Origin: an uncultured Spartobacteria bacterium
Lineage (GTDB): Bacteria; Verrucomicrobiota; Verrucomicrobiia; Chthoniobacterales; Terrimicrobiaceae
Length of the DNA: 64,000 nucleotides
Assembly (NCBI GenBank): GCA_937960895.1
Contig: CALCJD010000087.1
Coordinates: 1-64,000, forward strand
Direction of reading: 5' to 3'
Positions 36,101-44,777 of this stretch are shown here, piece after piece. Under the pieces are notes generated by a model. The model saw nothing but the letters and a program-made list of their open reading frames with translations, did not search any database and had not been told where the DNA came from. How positions within the stretch are numbered: the first letter of the stretch is position 1; each line of letters begins with the position of its first letter. The position numbers and the translations under genes were made by a program.

Positions 36101-36310
36101 CTCCACCTCCTGCGGACTGCGGCCCGGCCACTCGGCAAACACGATGACCTGGTTTTCGCTCAGGTCGGGAATGGCGTCGACCGGCGTGTGCAGCACCGCA
36201 CGGATGCCCCAGGCAATGACGATGAGGGTGGCGCAGGCCACCAGAAAGCGGTTGCGCAGCGACCAGTCAATCAGACCGTTGATGAGGCCGGAACGTTCCT
36301 CCGCGTTCAC
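33143..36310 (-). CDS. cusA: CusA-like heavy-metal efflux RND pump
   Basis: A 1055-residue RND inner-membrane pump of the heavy-metal (HME) type. It has 12 transmembrane helices with two large periplasmic loops. N-terminal LIDWSLRNRFLV and the central GRPIFFAMAIIILAFLPVFA are typical of CusA/SilA. The start is set to the GTG at 36310. It has GGAGGT six bases upstream, and its GTGA overlaps the adaptor stop by 4 bp. The TTG at 36331 would add seven residues. It works with the adaptor and an outer-membrane channel that is missing from this operon. Confidence 0.9.
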   Translation of the reverse strand: MNAEERSGLINGLIDWSLRNRFLVACATLIVIAWGIRAVLHTPVDAIPDLSENQVIVFAEWPGRSPQEVEDQVTYPLSTNLQGLAGVKEVRAQSMFGFSLLTVVFQDGIDNYFARTRVLERLSFLQTLLPENVTPQLGPDATGLGWVYQYYLKVDPARSPNGGYDLGTLRALQDFYLRYQLAAVEGVAEVASVGGFVRQYQVAVNSGKMRQAGVSLREVMEALSQSNLNVGGKVIEENGMEFVVRGIGLVNSLDDLRRVAVRSRDGVPIYLEDIAEISLGGDFRRGTLDVDGNEVVGGVVVMRTGENAMRVIERVKEKIAQISPGLPPGIRIEPFYDRSGLIDRTIETLRHALLEEIVLVTLAHIIFLWHFRSILIVTIPLPVSILISFILMDAFGISSNIMSLAGIAIAIGVLVDAGIVMTENVIRHCEAAERKKGARLTPEETWTVTREAARQVGRPIFFAMAIIILAFLPVFALGGQEGKLFHPLAFTKTFAMIGATLLGVTLVPVLCTWLVRGPFHEEKSNVVMRFLMSLYRPTLEWALAHGRTVLLGAVALLAAAVLLATRIGSEFMPALEEGSLLFMPVLVPSTSLTEVKRVMAWQDRVIKSVPEVESAAGKLGRAETPTDPAPVEMIETTIMLKPRSEWRPGMTKEKLIAELSEKLSVVPGYVPGFLQPIENRILMLSTGIRAQVGIKVLGSDLDVIQRVAYEIEKVIRGIPGAVGVAASRVQGKPYLEVIPDRQALARYGLSIRDVMDVVEIGLGGVNVSTTIEGRARYPIQLRLERGERDDIETLGDILIATAEGNSVPLGQVATVRRSSGPSEIASEDGLLRVFVQTNVQGRDLGGFVKEAQRRIAEEIQVPAGVTLKWSGQYENQLSARRTLLMIVPVVLLIIFMLLTMVFRSPMEAAHVILAVPFALTGGLFLQYLLGYNFSVAVWIGYIALFGTAIQTGVVMVVYLEEALKRKQQERGAAFGLADLRAAVLEGSMLRLRPKVMTVSTVIASLLPIMWSVKTGAEVMKPIATPVIGGMFSSLLHILIVTPVIFYWLRKRALRL

Positions 36311-37935
36311 GGTTTCACCTCCGCCCCGCAATTCAACATGGCCGAGCCGAAATACGGATTGCGCGTCTCCGACCCGGTCTGTATCCAGCGCGCCTTGGGC
36401 GGGGCGCCGGGAAAGCTGTCACCGGTCATGGGACACTCAAAGACCTTCACCCCGGAAGCCTGACCGCTCCGCTCCACAGCCAAGGCCAGTTCCGCCGCCG
36501 CGTTACTCCAAGGGAGAAAACTGGCCCGCAGCGCGGCGAGATCGCCCCCGGTGGGAGCGGACAGGGATTTCAGCGTGGCGATCTCCTCCATCTCCGCGGC
36601 CGGGAGGGCGGCCGCCAGTTCCGGCAGGGCGCGTCCTTCCCGCACGGCGGCAACGGCGTCCTCGCCGGCCAGCGCCTCGGACACCCTGGCCAGCTGGGTG
36701 AGAAACTTTTCCATCTCCGGCGCCGCCGCCACCGTGGCGCCGGCGGATTCGGGAGCGGCGGGAGAACCGCCGCCCTGGCGCAGTTGGGCCTCGGCGTCAA
36801 TCATGAGATTGCCCTGCGTGACCACCCGTTCGCCCTCCCTGAGTCCTTCCAGGATTTCGATGCCTTCGTCGCCCACACGGCCCGTCTTCACCGTGCGCTG
36901 CTCGTATTGTCCCGGGCCAACCTCCACATAGGCCACGGAGCGGCGACCGTCCCGCAGCACCGCCGAGCGCGGCACGACAAGGGCTTCGCCGAGGTCCGCC
37001 AGAATCGTGGCCTCGGCGTAGGCACGATGCGGCAGCAGACGGCGCAGGCCGTGTTCGTTTTCGCCGGCGGGCGGATTGTCCACCTCGATGCGTACGCGGG
37101 TGCTGCGGGTCTGTGCGTCGAAGTTCGGATCGATGAAGGTCACCACCCCTTCAAACTCGCGCCCCGGAACGCCGGGGGTCCGCAGGATCGCCTTTTGTCC
37201 CAGCCGCACATCCGCGAGGTCCCGTTCGTACACCTCGGCGTGAAACCACAGGCGGGAGAGATCACCCATTTCAAAGAGGGGTTCGCCGGTTTTGATATAC
37301 TGGCCCTTGTAGGCCTTCTTGGTGAGCACGGTGCCGCTGATCGGCGCGAGGAGGTCGACGGTGTATACCGTGTCGGGCTGCTTGGCGATGGCCGCCACCT
37401 GCTCCGTGGTGAGGCCGTATTGAATGAGACGCTGGGCGGCATTGCGGGCCACGGAATCGTTGCGTCCGCGCATGGCGTTTTGAAATTCCCGCACGACATA
37501 AAGCAGCTCCGGACTGTAAATCGAGGCCAGCGGCTGTCCTTTTTCCACGTATTGGCCGACGTGCTGGACGTTCACCTGTTCGATCCGTCCGTCGTAAAAT
37601 GCGGCGATGACGCGATGGATGTTTTCGTCATCCTCCAGAATCCCGCTGAACCGCAGGTCCCGGGTGAGCGGCAGACGGCGCACCGGCACGGTGGCGACGC
37701 CAAGGACGTCGACCGTATTGCCGTGCAGGGCGACCAGATTTTCCCGGGTCTCCAGCGGCTCGTCGCCCTCGTAGACCGGCGTGAGGGCCATGCCGCAGAT
37801 CGTGCAGCTGCCGGGTTTGTCCGAGGTGATCCACGGATGCATCGGACTCTGGTAAAACTTCACCTTGCGTTCCCCGTCGGCGGGTTTGGAGCACGCCGCA
37901 ACAAACGCCACCGCCACCAGCAGGAGCCTCTTCAT
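36307..37935 (-). CDS. cusB: CusB-like periplasmic adaptor lipoprotein with HMBD and C-terminal metal-binding extension
   Basis: A 542-residue membrane-fusion protein. The lipobox is FVAAC15. Residues 28-53 form a heavy-metal-binding domain (QSPMHPWITSDKPGSCTICG). The middle has the barrel-sandwich and hairpin segments of RND adaptors. The C-terminal extension (about 400-542) ends with FECPMTGDSFPG and NPYFGSAMLNCG, which looks like another metal-binding module. Cu(I) or Ag(I) is expected from the Met/Cys/His motifs and from the Cu-ATPase upstream. The ATG overlaps the ATPase stop (ATGA). Confidence 0.9.
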   Translation of the reverse strand: MKRLLLVAVAFVAACSKPADGERKVKFYQSPMHPWITSDKPGSCTICGMALTPVYEGDEPLETRENLVALHGNTVDVLGVATVPVRRLPLTRDLRFSGILEDDENIHRVIAAFYDGRIEQVNVQHVGQYVEKGQPLASIYSPELLYVVREFQNAMRGRNDSVARNAAQRLIQYGLTTEQVAAIAKQPDTVYTVDLLAPISGTVLTKKAYKGQYIKTGEPLFEMGDLSRLWFHAEVYERDLADVRLGQKAILRTPGVPGREFEGVVTFIDPNFDAQTRSTRVRIEVDNPPAGENEHGLRRLLPHRAYAEATILADLGEALVVPRSAVLRDGRRSVAYVEVGPGQYEQRTVKTGRVGDEGIEILEGLREGERVVTQGNLMIDAEAQLRQGGGSPAAPESAGATVAAAPEMEKFLTQLARVSEALAGEDAVAAVREGRALPELAAALPAAEMEEIATLKSLSAPTGGDLAALRASFLPWSNAAAELALAVERSGQASGVKVFECPMTGDSFPGAPPKARWIQTGSETRNPYFGSAMLNCGAEVKP

Positions 37936-40193
37936 AGTTTCACCTTTCCGAGCCGCAGGGCATTGCCCACCACGGACACGCTGCTCAGCGACATGGCCAC
38001 GCTGGCGATGATGGGGCTGAGCAGAATGCCGAAAAACGGATACAGGACCCCGGCGGCAACCGGCACGCCCAGTCCATTGTAGAGAAAGGCAAAAAGAAGG
38101 TTCTGCCGGATGTTTCGCATCGTCGCGCGGCTGAGGGCGATGGCCTGCACGATGCCGCGCAGGTCGCCTTTCACGAGGGTGACTCCGGCGCTTTCCATGG
38201 CGACATCGGTTCCCGTGCCCATGGCGATGCCGACATCCGCCGCGGCGAGCGCGGGGGCGTCGTTCACTCCGTCCCCGGCCATCACCACCACCCGGCCAGC
38301 GGATTTCATTTTTTGCACATGCGTCTGTTTGTCAGCCGGACTGACTTCGGCCACAAATTCATCGATCCCAAGTTCCGCCGCCAGGCGCGAGGCGGTTTGG
38401 GCATTGTCACCGGTGAGCATGGTGATTTTCAGGCCCATGTCATGCAGGGTGCGAACAGCTTCCGGGGTGGTCGTTTTGACCGGATCCGAAAGAACCAGAA
38501 ACCCTTCGATCTCCCGGTCGCGGGCCACCCAAATGACGGTGCGTCCCTCCGCCTGCGCGGTCTGCGCCTCGCGTTCCAGCGCTTCGAATCCCCGCACGCC
38601 GTCGCTTTCGAGCAGAGCCCTTTTTCCGACCGCCACCTCGCGCCCGGCGACTCGGCCGCGCACCCCACCGCCGGGGACAGACTGGAAATTTTCCACCGGC
38701 GCCGGTTCCACTCCCCGCTCTTTCGCCGCGCGCACAACGGCTCCGGCGAGCGGATGTTCGCTTTGCGCCTCAAGCGACGCGGCCAGAGCGAGGAGGTCGT
38801 TTTCTCCGCCGCGCGATCCGATGCGCGTGACCGCCGGCCGGCCCTCGGTGAGCGTTCCGGTTTTGTCCACCACCACCGTGTTCACCTTTTCGAGTGTCTC
38901 GAGCGCCGCCGCATCCTTGATCAAAACGCCGAGCCCGGCGCCGCGTCCCACGGCCACCATGATGGACATGGGCGTGGCCAGACCGAGCGCGCAGGGACAG
39001 GCGATGATCAACACCGCCACGGCATTCACGAGGGCATAGGTGAAGGCCGGGGCGGGTCCCCAGAGCAGCCAGATCACAAACGTGATCACCGCAACCAGCA
39101 CAACCGCCGGCACAAACCAACCCGCCACCACATCGGCCAGCCGCTGGATGGGCGCGCGGCTCCGCTGAGCCCGGGCCACCATCTCGACAATCTGCGCAAG
39201 AAGGGTTTCCGAGCCGACCCGTTCGGCACGCAGCAGCAGGCTGCCCTGACCGTTGATCGTTCCGCCCACCGCCTTGTCCCCCGGTTGTTTGTCGACGGGA
39301 ATGGGCTCGCCGGTGATCATGGACTCATCAATGGCCGAACGGCCTTCCGTGATGATGCCGTCCACGGGCACCTTTTCCCCGGGTTTGACACGCAGAATGT
39401 CTCCAGTTCGCACTTGGTCGAGAGGAACATCCTCCTCGCCTCCGGCCCCGATGCGATGGGCCATTTTCGGCGCCAGATCGAGCAACGCCCGAATGGCTGC
39501 GCCGGTGCCCTCCCGGGCCCGCAATTCGAGCACCTGGCCGAGCAGCACCAACACGATGATCACCGCGGACGCCTCGAAATAGATCGGCGGCATGCCGTCG
39601 TGGATGAGGCCGTGCGGAAGCAGGCCGGGAAAGAACAGCGCAAAAACGCTGAACAAATAGGCCGCGCCGGTGCCCAGCGCAATCAACGTGAACATGTTGA
39701 AATGCCGCGAGACCAGCGAACGCCAACCGCGCTCAAAAAACGGCCACCCGCACCACAGTACCACCGGCGTCGCGAGAAGGAACTGGATCCACGCCGAAAT
39801 CATGGGCGGGATGATCCGCAGTGCCGGAACGTGTTCGGCCATGGCGAGAACAAACACCGGAAGGGCCAGCGGCAGCCCCACCAGAAAGCGGCGTTTCATG
39901 TCCTTCAACTCCGAAGGTTCCTCCGGCGCGGAGGCCGGAGTGGCCGGTTCCAGCGCCATGCCGCAGATCGGACACGAACCGGGATGATCTTGGCGCACCT
40001 CGGGGTGCATCGGGCAGGTGAACACCGCGGCGCGCACAAAGGCGGGATTGCGCTCGAGGGCCATGCCGCATTTGGGACAGCTGCCCGGCCGGTCGGATTC
40101 CACCCCGGGACACATCGGGCAATACCATTCCTTCGCGGGGGGCGGAACCGCCGGAGCCGATCCGCCATGGTGACAACAATGATGCTCAGACAT
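37932..40193 (-). CDS. copA: Copper/silver P1B-type ATPase with two N-terminal HMBD modules
   Basis: A 753-residue P-type ATPase. After a His/Cys-rich start (MSEHHCCHHGG), two heavy-metal-binding domains (residues 23-47 and 58-82: CPMxPxxxxxxPGSCPxCGMALE) replace the usual GMxCxxC HMA domain. The transmembrane metal site C399-P400-C401 and the phosphorylated D443 of DKTGTLTEG are intact, as are TGD and GDGVNDAPAL. The CPC motif points to Cu(I)/Ag(I) export from the cytoplasm. Confidence 0.92.
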   Translation of the reverse strand: MSEHHCCHHGGSAPAVPPPAKEWYCPMCPGVESDRPGSCPKCGMALERNPAFVRAAVFTCPMHPEVRQDHPGSCPICGMALEPATPASAPEEPSELKDMKRRFLVGLPLALPVFVLAMAEHVPALRIIPPMISAWIQFLLATPVVLWCGWPFFERGWRSLVSRHFNMFTLIALGTGAAYLFSVFALFFPGLLPHGLIHDGMPPIYFEASAVIIVLVLLGQVLELRAREGTGAAIRALLDLAPKMAHRIGAGGEEDVPLDQVRTGDILRVKPGEKVPVDGIITEGRSAIDESMITGEPIPVDKQPGDKAVGGTINGQGSLLLRAERVGSETLLAQIVEMVARAQRSRAPIQRLADVVAGWFVPAVVLVAVITFVIWLLWGPAPAFTYALVNAVAVLIIACPCALGLATPMSIMVAVGRGAGLGVLIKDAAALETLEKVNTVVVDKTGTLTEGRPAVTRIGSRGGENDLLALAASLEAQSEHPLAGAVVRAAKERGVEPAPVENFQSVPGGGVRGRVAGREVAVGKRALLESDGVRGFEALEREAQTAQAEGRTVIWVARDREIEGFLVLSDPVKTTTPEAVRTLHDMGLKITMLTGDNAQTASRLAAELGIDEFVAEVSPADKQTHVQKMKSAGRVVVMAGDGVNDAPALAAADVGIAMGTGTDVAMESAGVTLVKGDLRGIVQAIALSRATMRNIRQNLLFAFLYNGLGVPVAAGVLYPFFGILLSPIIASVAMSLSSVSVVGNALRLGKVKL

Positions 40194-40283
40194 GATGAAT
40201 AAGGGTTGCCTCCCTCCCGGAGGGGTCGGGTGTCACGCTCCCGACCCCGTCCGTCAGACAGGGCAATGGATTTTGCGACCGCG

Positions 40284-40529
40284 CTATGGTTGGGCCTCCC
40301 GAATTTTCTTCAGGTAGGTGGCGGGATCCTTTTCGAACCGGGGCCTGCAGTGCTCACAGCAAAAGCGGACCTCCTGTCCTTCATAAGTCATGATGTAAGG
40401 CCCGCCCATGGAGTCGAGCTTTTCGCCGGACACCACGCAAACAGTCAGCGGATAGGCGGGTTTGGCTTCGTCAGCCGCCACGGCACCGCCCACGGCCAGC
40501 GCCCCCAGAATAAGAGTGATCAATTTCAT
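40284..40529 (-). CDS. Small exported YHS-domain protein
   Basis: An 81-residue protein with a signal peptide (about 1-18, ending AVAADEA). Its core holds CVVSGEKLD and VRFCCEHCRPRFEKDPATYL, the Cys-containing YHS/TRASH-like metal-binding pattern. It lies 90 bp upstream of the ATPase gene. It probably binds copper or silver in the periplasm and passes it to the efflux adaptor. The ATG at 40529 was chosen because it starts the signal peptide. Confidence 0.8.
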   Translation of the reverse strand: MKLITLILGALAVGGAVAADEAKPAYPLTVCVVSGEKLDSMGGPYIMTYEGQEVRFCCEHCRPRFEKDPATYLKKIREAQP

Positions 40530-40614
40530 ATAAAGTTGTCGCAAAGGGATTGTTCCAAAGACGTGCGGACACGCCGCGCAGAATCCCCGTCCGTCGCCTG
40601 GACAGCGGGGCCAA

Positions 40615-40998
40615 TCAGGATACGACAACGGGCGGGGCGTGCGCGGGCAGGCTCCGGTTCAGCACCAGTTCGGCAAAGGCAAGTGCTCCCGGCGGACCAT
40701 GGGAGGGAAACAAAGCCTCCGCCATCCGCGGACCGGCAACCACCGTCTCCACGCCGGTTCCCCCCTCCCAGGCAACAAAAAGCCCCTGGAACGGACCGGA
40801 CGGAACGTGTGTCCCCGCCGGCAGCGGCGCACCAAGATCCTTGCAACACGCGGTCAGGGAATTCCTGGCCTGGGGCTGGTCGCACGCACAACAGGCGTGG
40901 TCCGCCTTTGTTGCGGTCAGGAAAGCCAAAGCGCAGTGATTGGAGGCCACGACCCACGCCGCCAGCACGGCCAGAATGACAAACAGGCGTGGGAGCAT
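40615..40998 (-). CDS. Cys-rich exported protein of the metal-efflux operon
   Basis: A 127-residue exported protein. The N-terminus (MLPRLFVILAVLAAWVVASN) is a signal peptide or anchor. It is followed by a Cys cluster, HACCACDQP and TACCKDL, consistent with metal binding. The rest has no recognised fold. It lies 85 bp upstream of the YHS gene and is probably the first gene of the operon. A start further upstream at 41058 is possible but would precede the signal peptide. Confidence 0.65.
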   Translation of the reverse strand: MLPRLFVILAVLAAWVVASNHCALAFLTATKADHACCACDQPQARNSLTACCKDLGAPLPAGTHVPSGPFQGLFVAWEGGTGVETVVAGPRMAEALFPSHGPPGALAFAELVLNRSLPAHAPPVVVS

Positions 40999-41093
40999 CC
41001 GGTTCACGGCTTCAGAATACGTCAGGAAAAAACGCTGCGCAAGTTTGCCGTTAGACAAGACCGGGATGGTGTTTTAGGTTTGCGGTGCAGCCC

Positions 41094-41525
41094 ATGAAAC
41101 CGCGCGTGCTCATCGTTGACGGCCACAGCATGATCTTCCAATGGCCCGATCTGACCCTGCAACACGCGCGGCGGAGCGCCATCGCGCGGGAAACCCTCAT
41201 CCGCATGCTCGCCGGCCTGCAGGACAACTCCGACTGGCACGTGGCGGTCGTCTTCGACGGCACCGGCGTGAAGAGTTCGGAAGCCAGCGAACCGCACGGC
41301 ATCCAGGTCTTTTACTCCCGCAACGGTCAGACCGCCGACAGCATCATCGAGCGCCTGGTCGCCAAATACAGCGGGAAATACGAGGTGACGGTCGCCACGG
41401 ACGACATCATGGAGCGCACCACGGTGGAGAGTTTCGGAGGCTGTTCGATGTCCGCCCGTCAGCTTCGCGAGGAAATCGACCTCGCCGGCCGGGATCTGGA
41501 TGAACGCCTGAAGAGGCTGCGCTGA
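41094..41525 (+). CDS. NYN-domain protein (YacP-like)
   Basis: A 143-residue protein with a PIN-like NYN fold: RVLIVDGHSMIF holds the first Asp, VVFDGTG the second and VATDDIMER the third acidic cluster. YacP/Rae1 proteins are ribosome-associated endoribonucleases in Firmicutes, so an RNase role is likely. The ATG at 41094 is preferred to the GTG at 41085. Confidence 0.85.
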   Translation: MKPRVLIVDGHSMIFQWPDLTLQHARRSAIARETLIRMLAGLQDNSDWHVAVVFDGTGVKSSEASEPHGIQVFYSRNGQTADSIIERLVAKYSGKYEVTVATDDIMERTTVESFGGCSMSARQLREEIDLAGRDLDERLKRLR

Positions 41526-41545
41526 AGGGCCGCCCCGCGGAACAT

Positions 41546-41569
41546 CCCGCTCCGCCGGGCCGCGGCGGG
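41546..41569. terminator. GC hairpin between convergent genes
   Basis: CCCG (41546-41549) pairs with CGGG (41566-41569), and CCGC (41552-41555) with GCGG (41562-41565), separated by a small internal bulge. It lies in the 69-bp gap between the NYN gene and rodA, so it could end either transcript. Confidence 0.3.
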
Positions 41570-41594
41570 AAACGGCGCCGGCCCCCGCGGACGC

Positions 41595-42698
41595 CTACCG
41601 CACCACCTTGCGATGGATCCAGACGCTCTGCAGGATGCCCATGCTGAAGAGGGTGATCAGAAGGAACGACCCGCCGTAACTCACGAAGGGCAGAGGCAGA
41701 CCGGTGATGGGAGTCAGCGAAATGGTCATGCCGATGTTCATGAAGGTGTGCGTGAAAAACAGCAGCACAATGCCCACGCACAATAATCGGCCGAGGTCGT
41801 CATTCGCCTCGAGGGCGACATACAGCATGATGGCAAAAAAGAGCGCAAAGACCGCAATCAGGATCACCCCGCCGATGAAGCCGTGCTGTTCCCCCATCAC
41901 GGAAAAGATGAAGTCGTTGTGGACGATCGTGGACGGCAGAAACCCCAGTTCGTTTTGCGTGTTCGGCGCCTTGAATCCCTTGCCGTTCATGCCGCCGGAA
42001 CCGATGGCGATGAGGGACTGGTTGATGTTCCAGCCGTCGCCGAGGGGATCCGCCTCCGGATTGATGAACGTGGTGATGCGGCGGTATTGGTAATCCTTGA
42101 GCCCGAAAATCACCACCAGCGGCACAAGGGCCAGGGCAAGGATCAACAGGGAAATGAGCCACCGCTTCGGAATGTGGCCGATGAACATCATGCCCAAAAC
42201 GACCGGCACCCAGACGATGCAGGATCCCAGGTCGGGCTGAATGAGAATCATCACCCAGGGCGCCCCCACAATGGCCCCGCAGGCGAGAATGCGCAGAAAG
42301 GGCGCGGTTTTTTTCGAAGCCTCGAGGTAGATCGCAAGCGTCATGATGCCGGCGACGATGGCCAATTGGGAGGGCTGAAACATCATGACACCGAGATCGA
42401 GCCAGCTGCGGGCTCCAAATCGTTTCTCCCCCACCACCATCACCGCCACCAGACTCAGAATGCTGAGAACGTAGAGCGGCACCGCGCCGATGCGGATCCA
42501 TCGGTAGTCCACCAGGGACGTCGCAAAATAGACCGGAAGACAGATGGCGAGCCAGATCAGCTGCGAGCGGGCGAAGTTGTCATGGGGCCGCATCCAGGTC
42601 GCGCTGTAAATCGCGTAGATGCCGTACACGAGAAGCGCCATCATCAGCAGGAACAGAAGCCAGTTCATGCCGAGGAATTTTCGAAGGAGCGAATGCAT
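41595..42698 (-). CDS. rodA: Rod-shape peptidoglycan glycosyltransferase RodA
   Basis: A 367-residue SEDS glycosyltransferase with about ten transmembrane helices. Motifs include FGARSWLDLGVMMFQPSQLA, IQPDLGSCIV and, near the end, TGLPLPFVSYGGSF. It polymerises lipid II with a class B PBP during cell elongation. FtsW is the alternative. RodA is preferred from the short N-terminus and the GxxxWL motif, but neither mreB nor PBP2 is nearby. Confidence 0.87.
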   Translation of the reverse strand: MHSLLRKFLGMNWLLFLLMMALLVYGIYAIYSATWMRPHDNFARSQLIWLAICLPVYFATSLVDYRWIRIGAVPLYVLSILSLVAVMVVGEKRFGARSWLDLGVMMFQPSQLAIVAGIMTLAIYLEASKKTAPFLRILACGAIVGAPWVMILIQPDLGSCIVWVPVVLGMMFIGHIPKRWLISLLILALALVPLVVIFGLKDYQYRRITTFINPEADPLGDGWNINQSLIAIGSGGMNGKGFKAPNTQNELGFLPSTIVHNDFIFSVMGEQHGFIGGVILIAVFALFFAIMLYVALEANDDLGRLLCVGIVLLFFTHTFMNIGMTISLTPITGLPLPFVSYGGSFLLITLFSMGILQSVWIHRKVVR

Positions 42699-42712
42699 AG
42701 GGCGCGAACTGC

Positions 42713-43501
<789 letters not shown>

Positions 43502-43584
43502 CGCGCTAAGGTGTCCGGACGTCCCGAAAAATCAAGCGTTCGTCGAAGCGGCGCCCGCTCCGGCCGGGGAATCAGCAACCGGTC

Positions 43585-44178
43585 TCATGTTTTCTGGGCA
43601 ATGATAAAGACGTGATTTTCCGGGAGTTGGTCATATTCCACATGACGGCACAAACAGCCGGACGCCTCCAGCACGGCCACAAATCCCTCCACGCCCAGCG
43701 TGCTATAACCGAAATCCTCTTCCCAAAACCGTCCCGTGATCGTCCCCGGGCGTCCGCCTCCGCAGGTGAAGAGCAGCACGCCTTCGGGTGCCAAAGCCCC
43801 GCAGAGTTTGCGGGTCACCGGGTCCTGGGCCTCCAGCGGCAGGTGAAACGTGCTGTCCCAGGCGGTGATGAGGTCGTAGGCATGCGGCGGCGTCCATTCG
43901 GCGATGTCGGCCACATGAAACACCGCCCCGGGGTTTCGCTCCCGGGACAGGGCCACCATTTCGCCGGAAACATCCAACCCTTCGGGCCGGAATCCCTCCG
44001 CGGCGAACCGCGCGAGAAACCGTCCGGTGCTGCCGCATCCCACATCGAGGGCGCGTCGCCGGTTTTCCACAAATTTCAACGCCCGCTCGAATGCGGCCAT
44101 GCCGTAGGTGGCCGGCGTGTTTTCCTGCCACCGGCGGGCAATGCGGTCGTAGGCCGCTCCAATTTCCTGCGGGTTCAT
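43585..44178 (-). CDS. Class I SAM-dependent methyltransferase
   Basis: A 197-residue methyltransferase, with motif I LDVGCGSTGRFL, GLDVSGEM (motif II) and the post-motif DLITAWDSTFHL. Similar small proteins are annotated as ubiquinone/biotin-type methyltransferases, but the substrate is unknown. It is divergent from the ogt gene. Confidence 0.8.
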   Translation of the reverse strand: MNPQEIGAAYDRIARRWQENTPATYGMAAFERALKFVENRRRALDVGCGSTGRFLARFAAEGFRPEGLDVSGEMVALSRERNPGAVFHVADIAEWTPPHAYDLITAWDSTFHLPLEAQDPVTRKLCGALAPEGVLLFTCGGGRPGTITGRFWEEDFGYSTLGVEGFVAVLEASGCLCRHVEYDQLPENHVFIIAQKT

Positions 44179-44273
44179 GACGTTTCCCGCACTCTGGCGC
44201 CTTCCCGATTTTCAGGCAAGCCTCCCCCAACCTTCCCGCTGGACGCCCGGCCCGTCCTCGCCGACAATGAGGC

Positions 44274-44765
44274 ATGCCGTCCACCGTTTTCGACACCCCC
44301 ATCGGTCCGTGCGGCCTTTCGTGGACGGATGCGTTGCTCACCGGCTTTTCCCTTCCGCCTCCGCTGGCCGGTTTCCTCCCGCGGGAGGTTCCCTCCTTTG
44401 TTGCCGGGATCATCAGCCGTGTCCGTCTTCATTTGTCGGGGCACCTGGACGATTTTTCCGACCTCCCCTACGACTGGAACCGGGTGACCGAATTCCAGCG
44501 CGCCGTCTATCAGGCCGCCCTGCGCGTCAAGGCGGGGGAAACCGCGACCTACGGACAGTTGGCGCGCGCCATCGGCCAGCCGCCGGCGGCCGCCCGCGCG
44601 GTGGGCACCGCGCTCGGACAAAATCCCTGGCCCCTGCTCGTTCCCTGTCACCGGTTCATCGGGGCGGACGGCCGCATGACCGGCTTTTCCGCTCCGGGCG
44701 GCATTCGGACGAAATTGCGCCTCCTGGTTCTGGAGGGGGCACAGTTCTTTGCGGAAGGCGCCTGA
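44274..44765 (+). CDS. ogt: Methylated-DNA--protein-cysteine methyltransferase
   Basis: A 163-residue Ogt-type DNA repair protein that removes O6-alkyl groups from guanine in DNA by suicidal transfer to Cys. The acceptor Cys is C125 in VPCHRFIG. The DNA-binding helix (FQRAVYQAALRVKAGETATYGQLA) and the downstream GADGRMTGFSAPGG are typical. An N-terminal domain of about 60 residues precedes it. It is followed 12 bp later by the secreted protein gene. Confidence 0.9.
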   Translation: MPSTVFDTPIGPCGLSWTDALLTGFSLPPPLAGFLPREVPSFVAGIISRVRLHLSGHLDDFSDLPYDWNRVTEFQRAVYQAALRVKAGETATYGQLARAIGQPPAAARAVGTALGQNPWPLLVPCHRFIGADGRMTGFSAPGGIRTKLRLLVLEGAQFFAEGA

Positions 44766-44777
44766 ATTTCGTCCCGC

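Noticed and set aside
33131..36463. Plus-strand frame of 1110 codons opposite the RND pump
   Set aside because: Antisense shadow of the cusA-like gene, with no domain and a His/Arg-rich translation.
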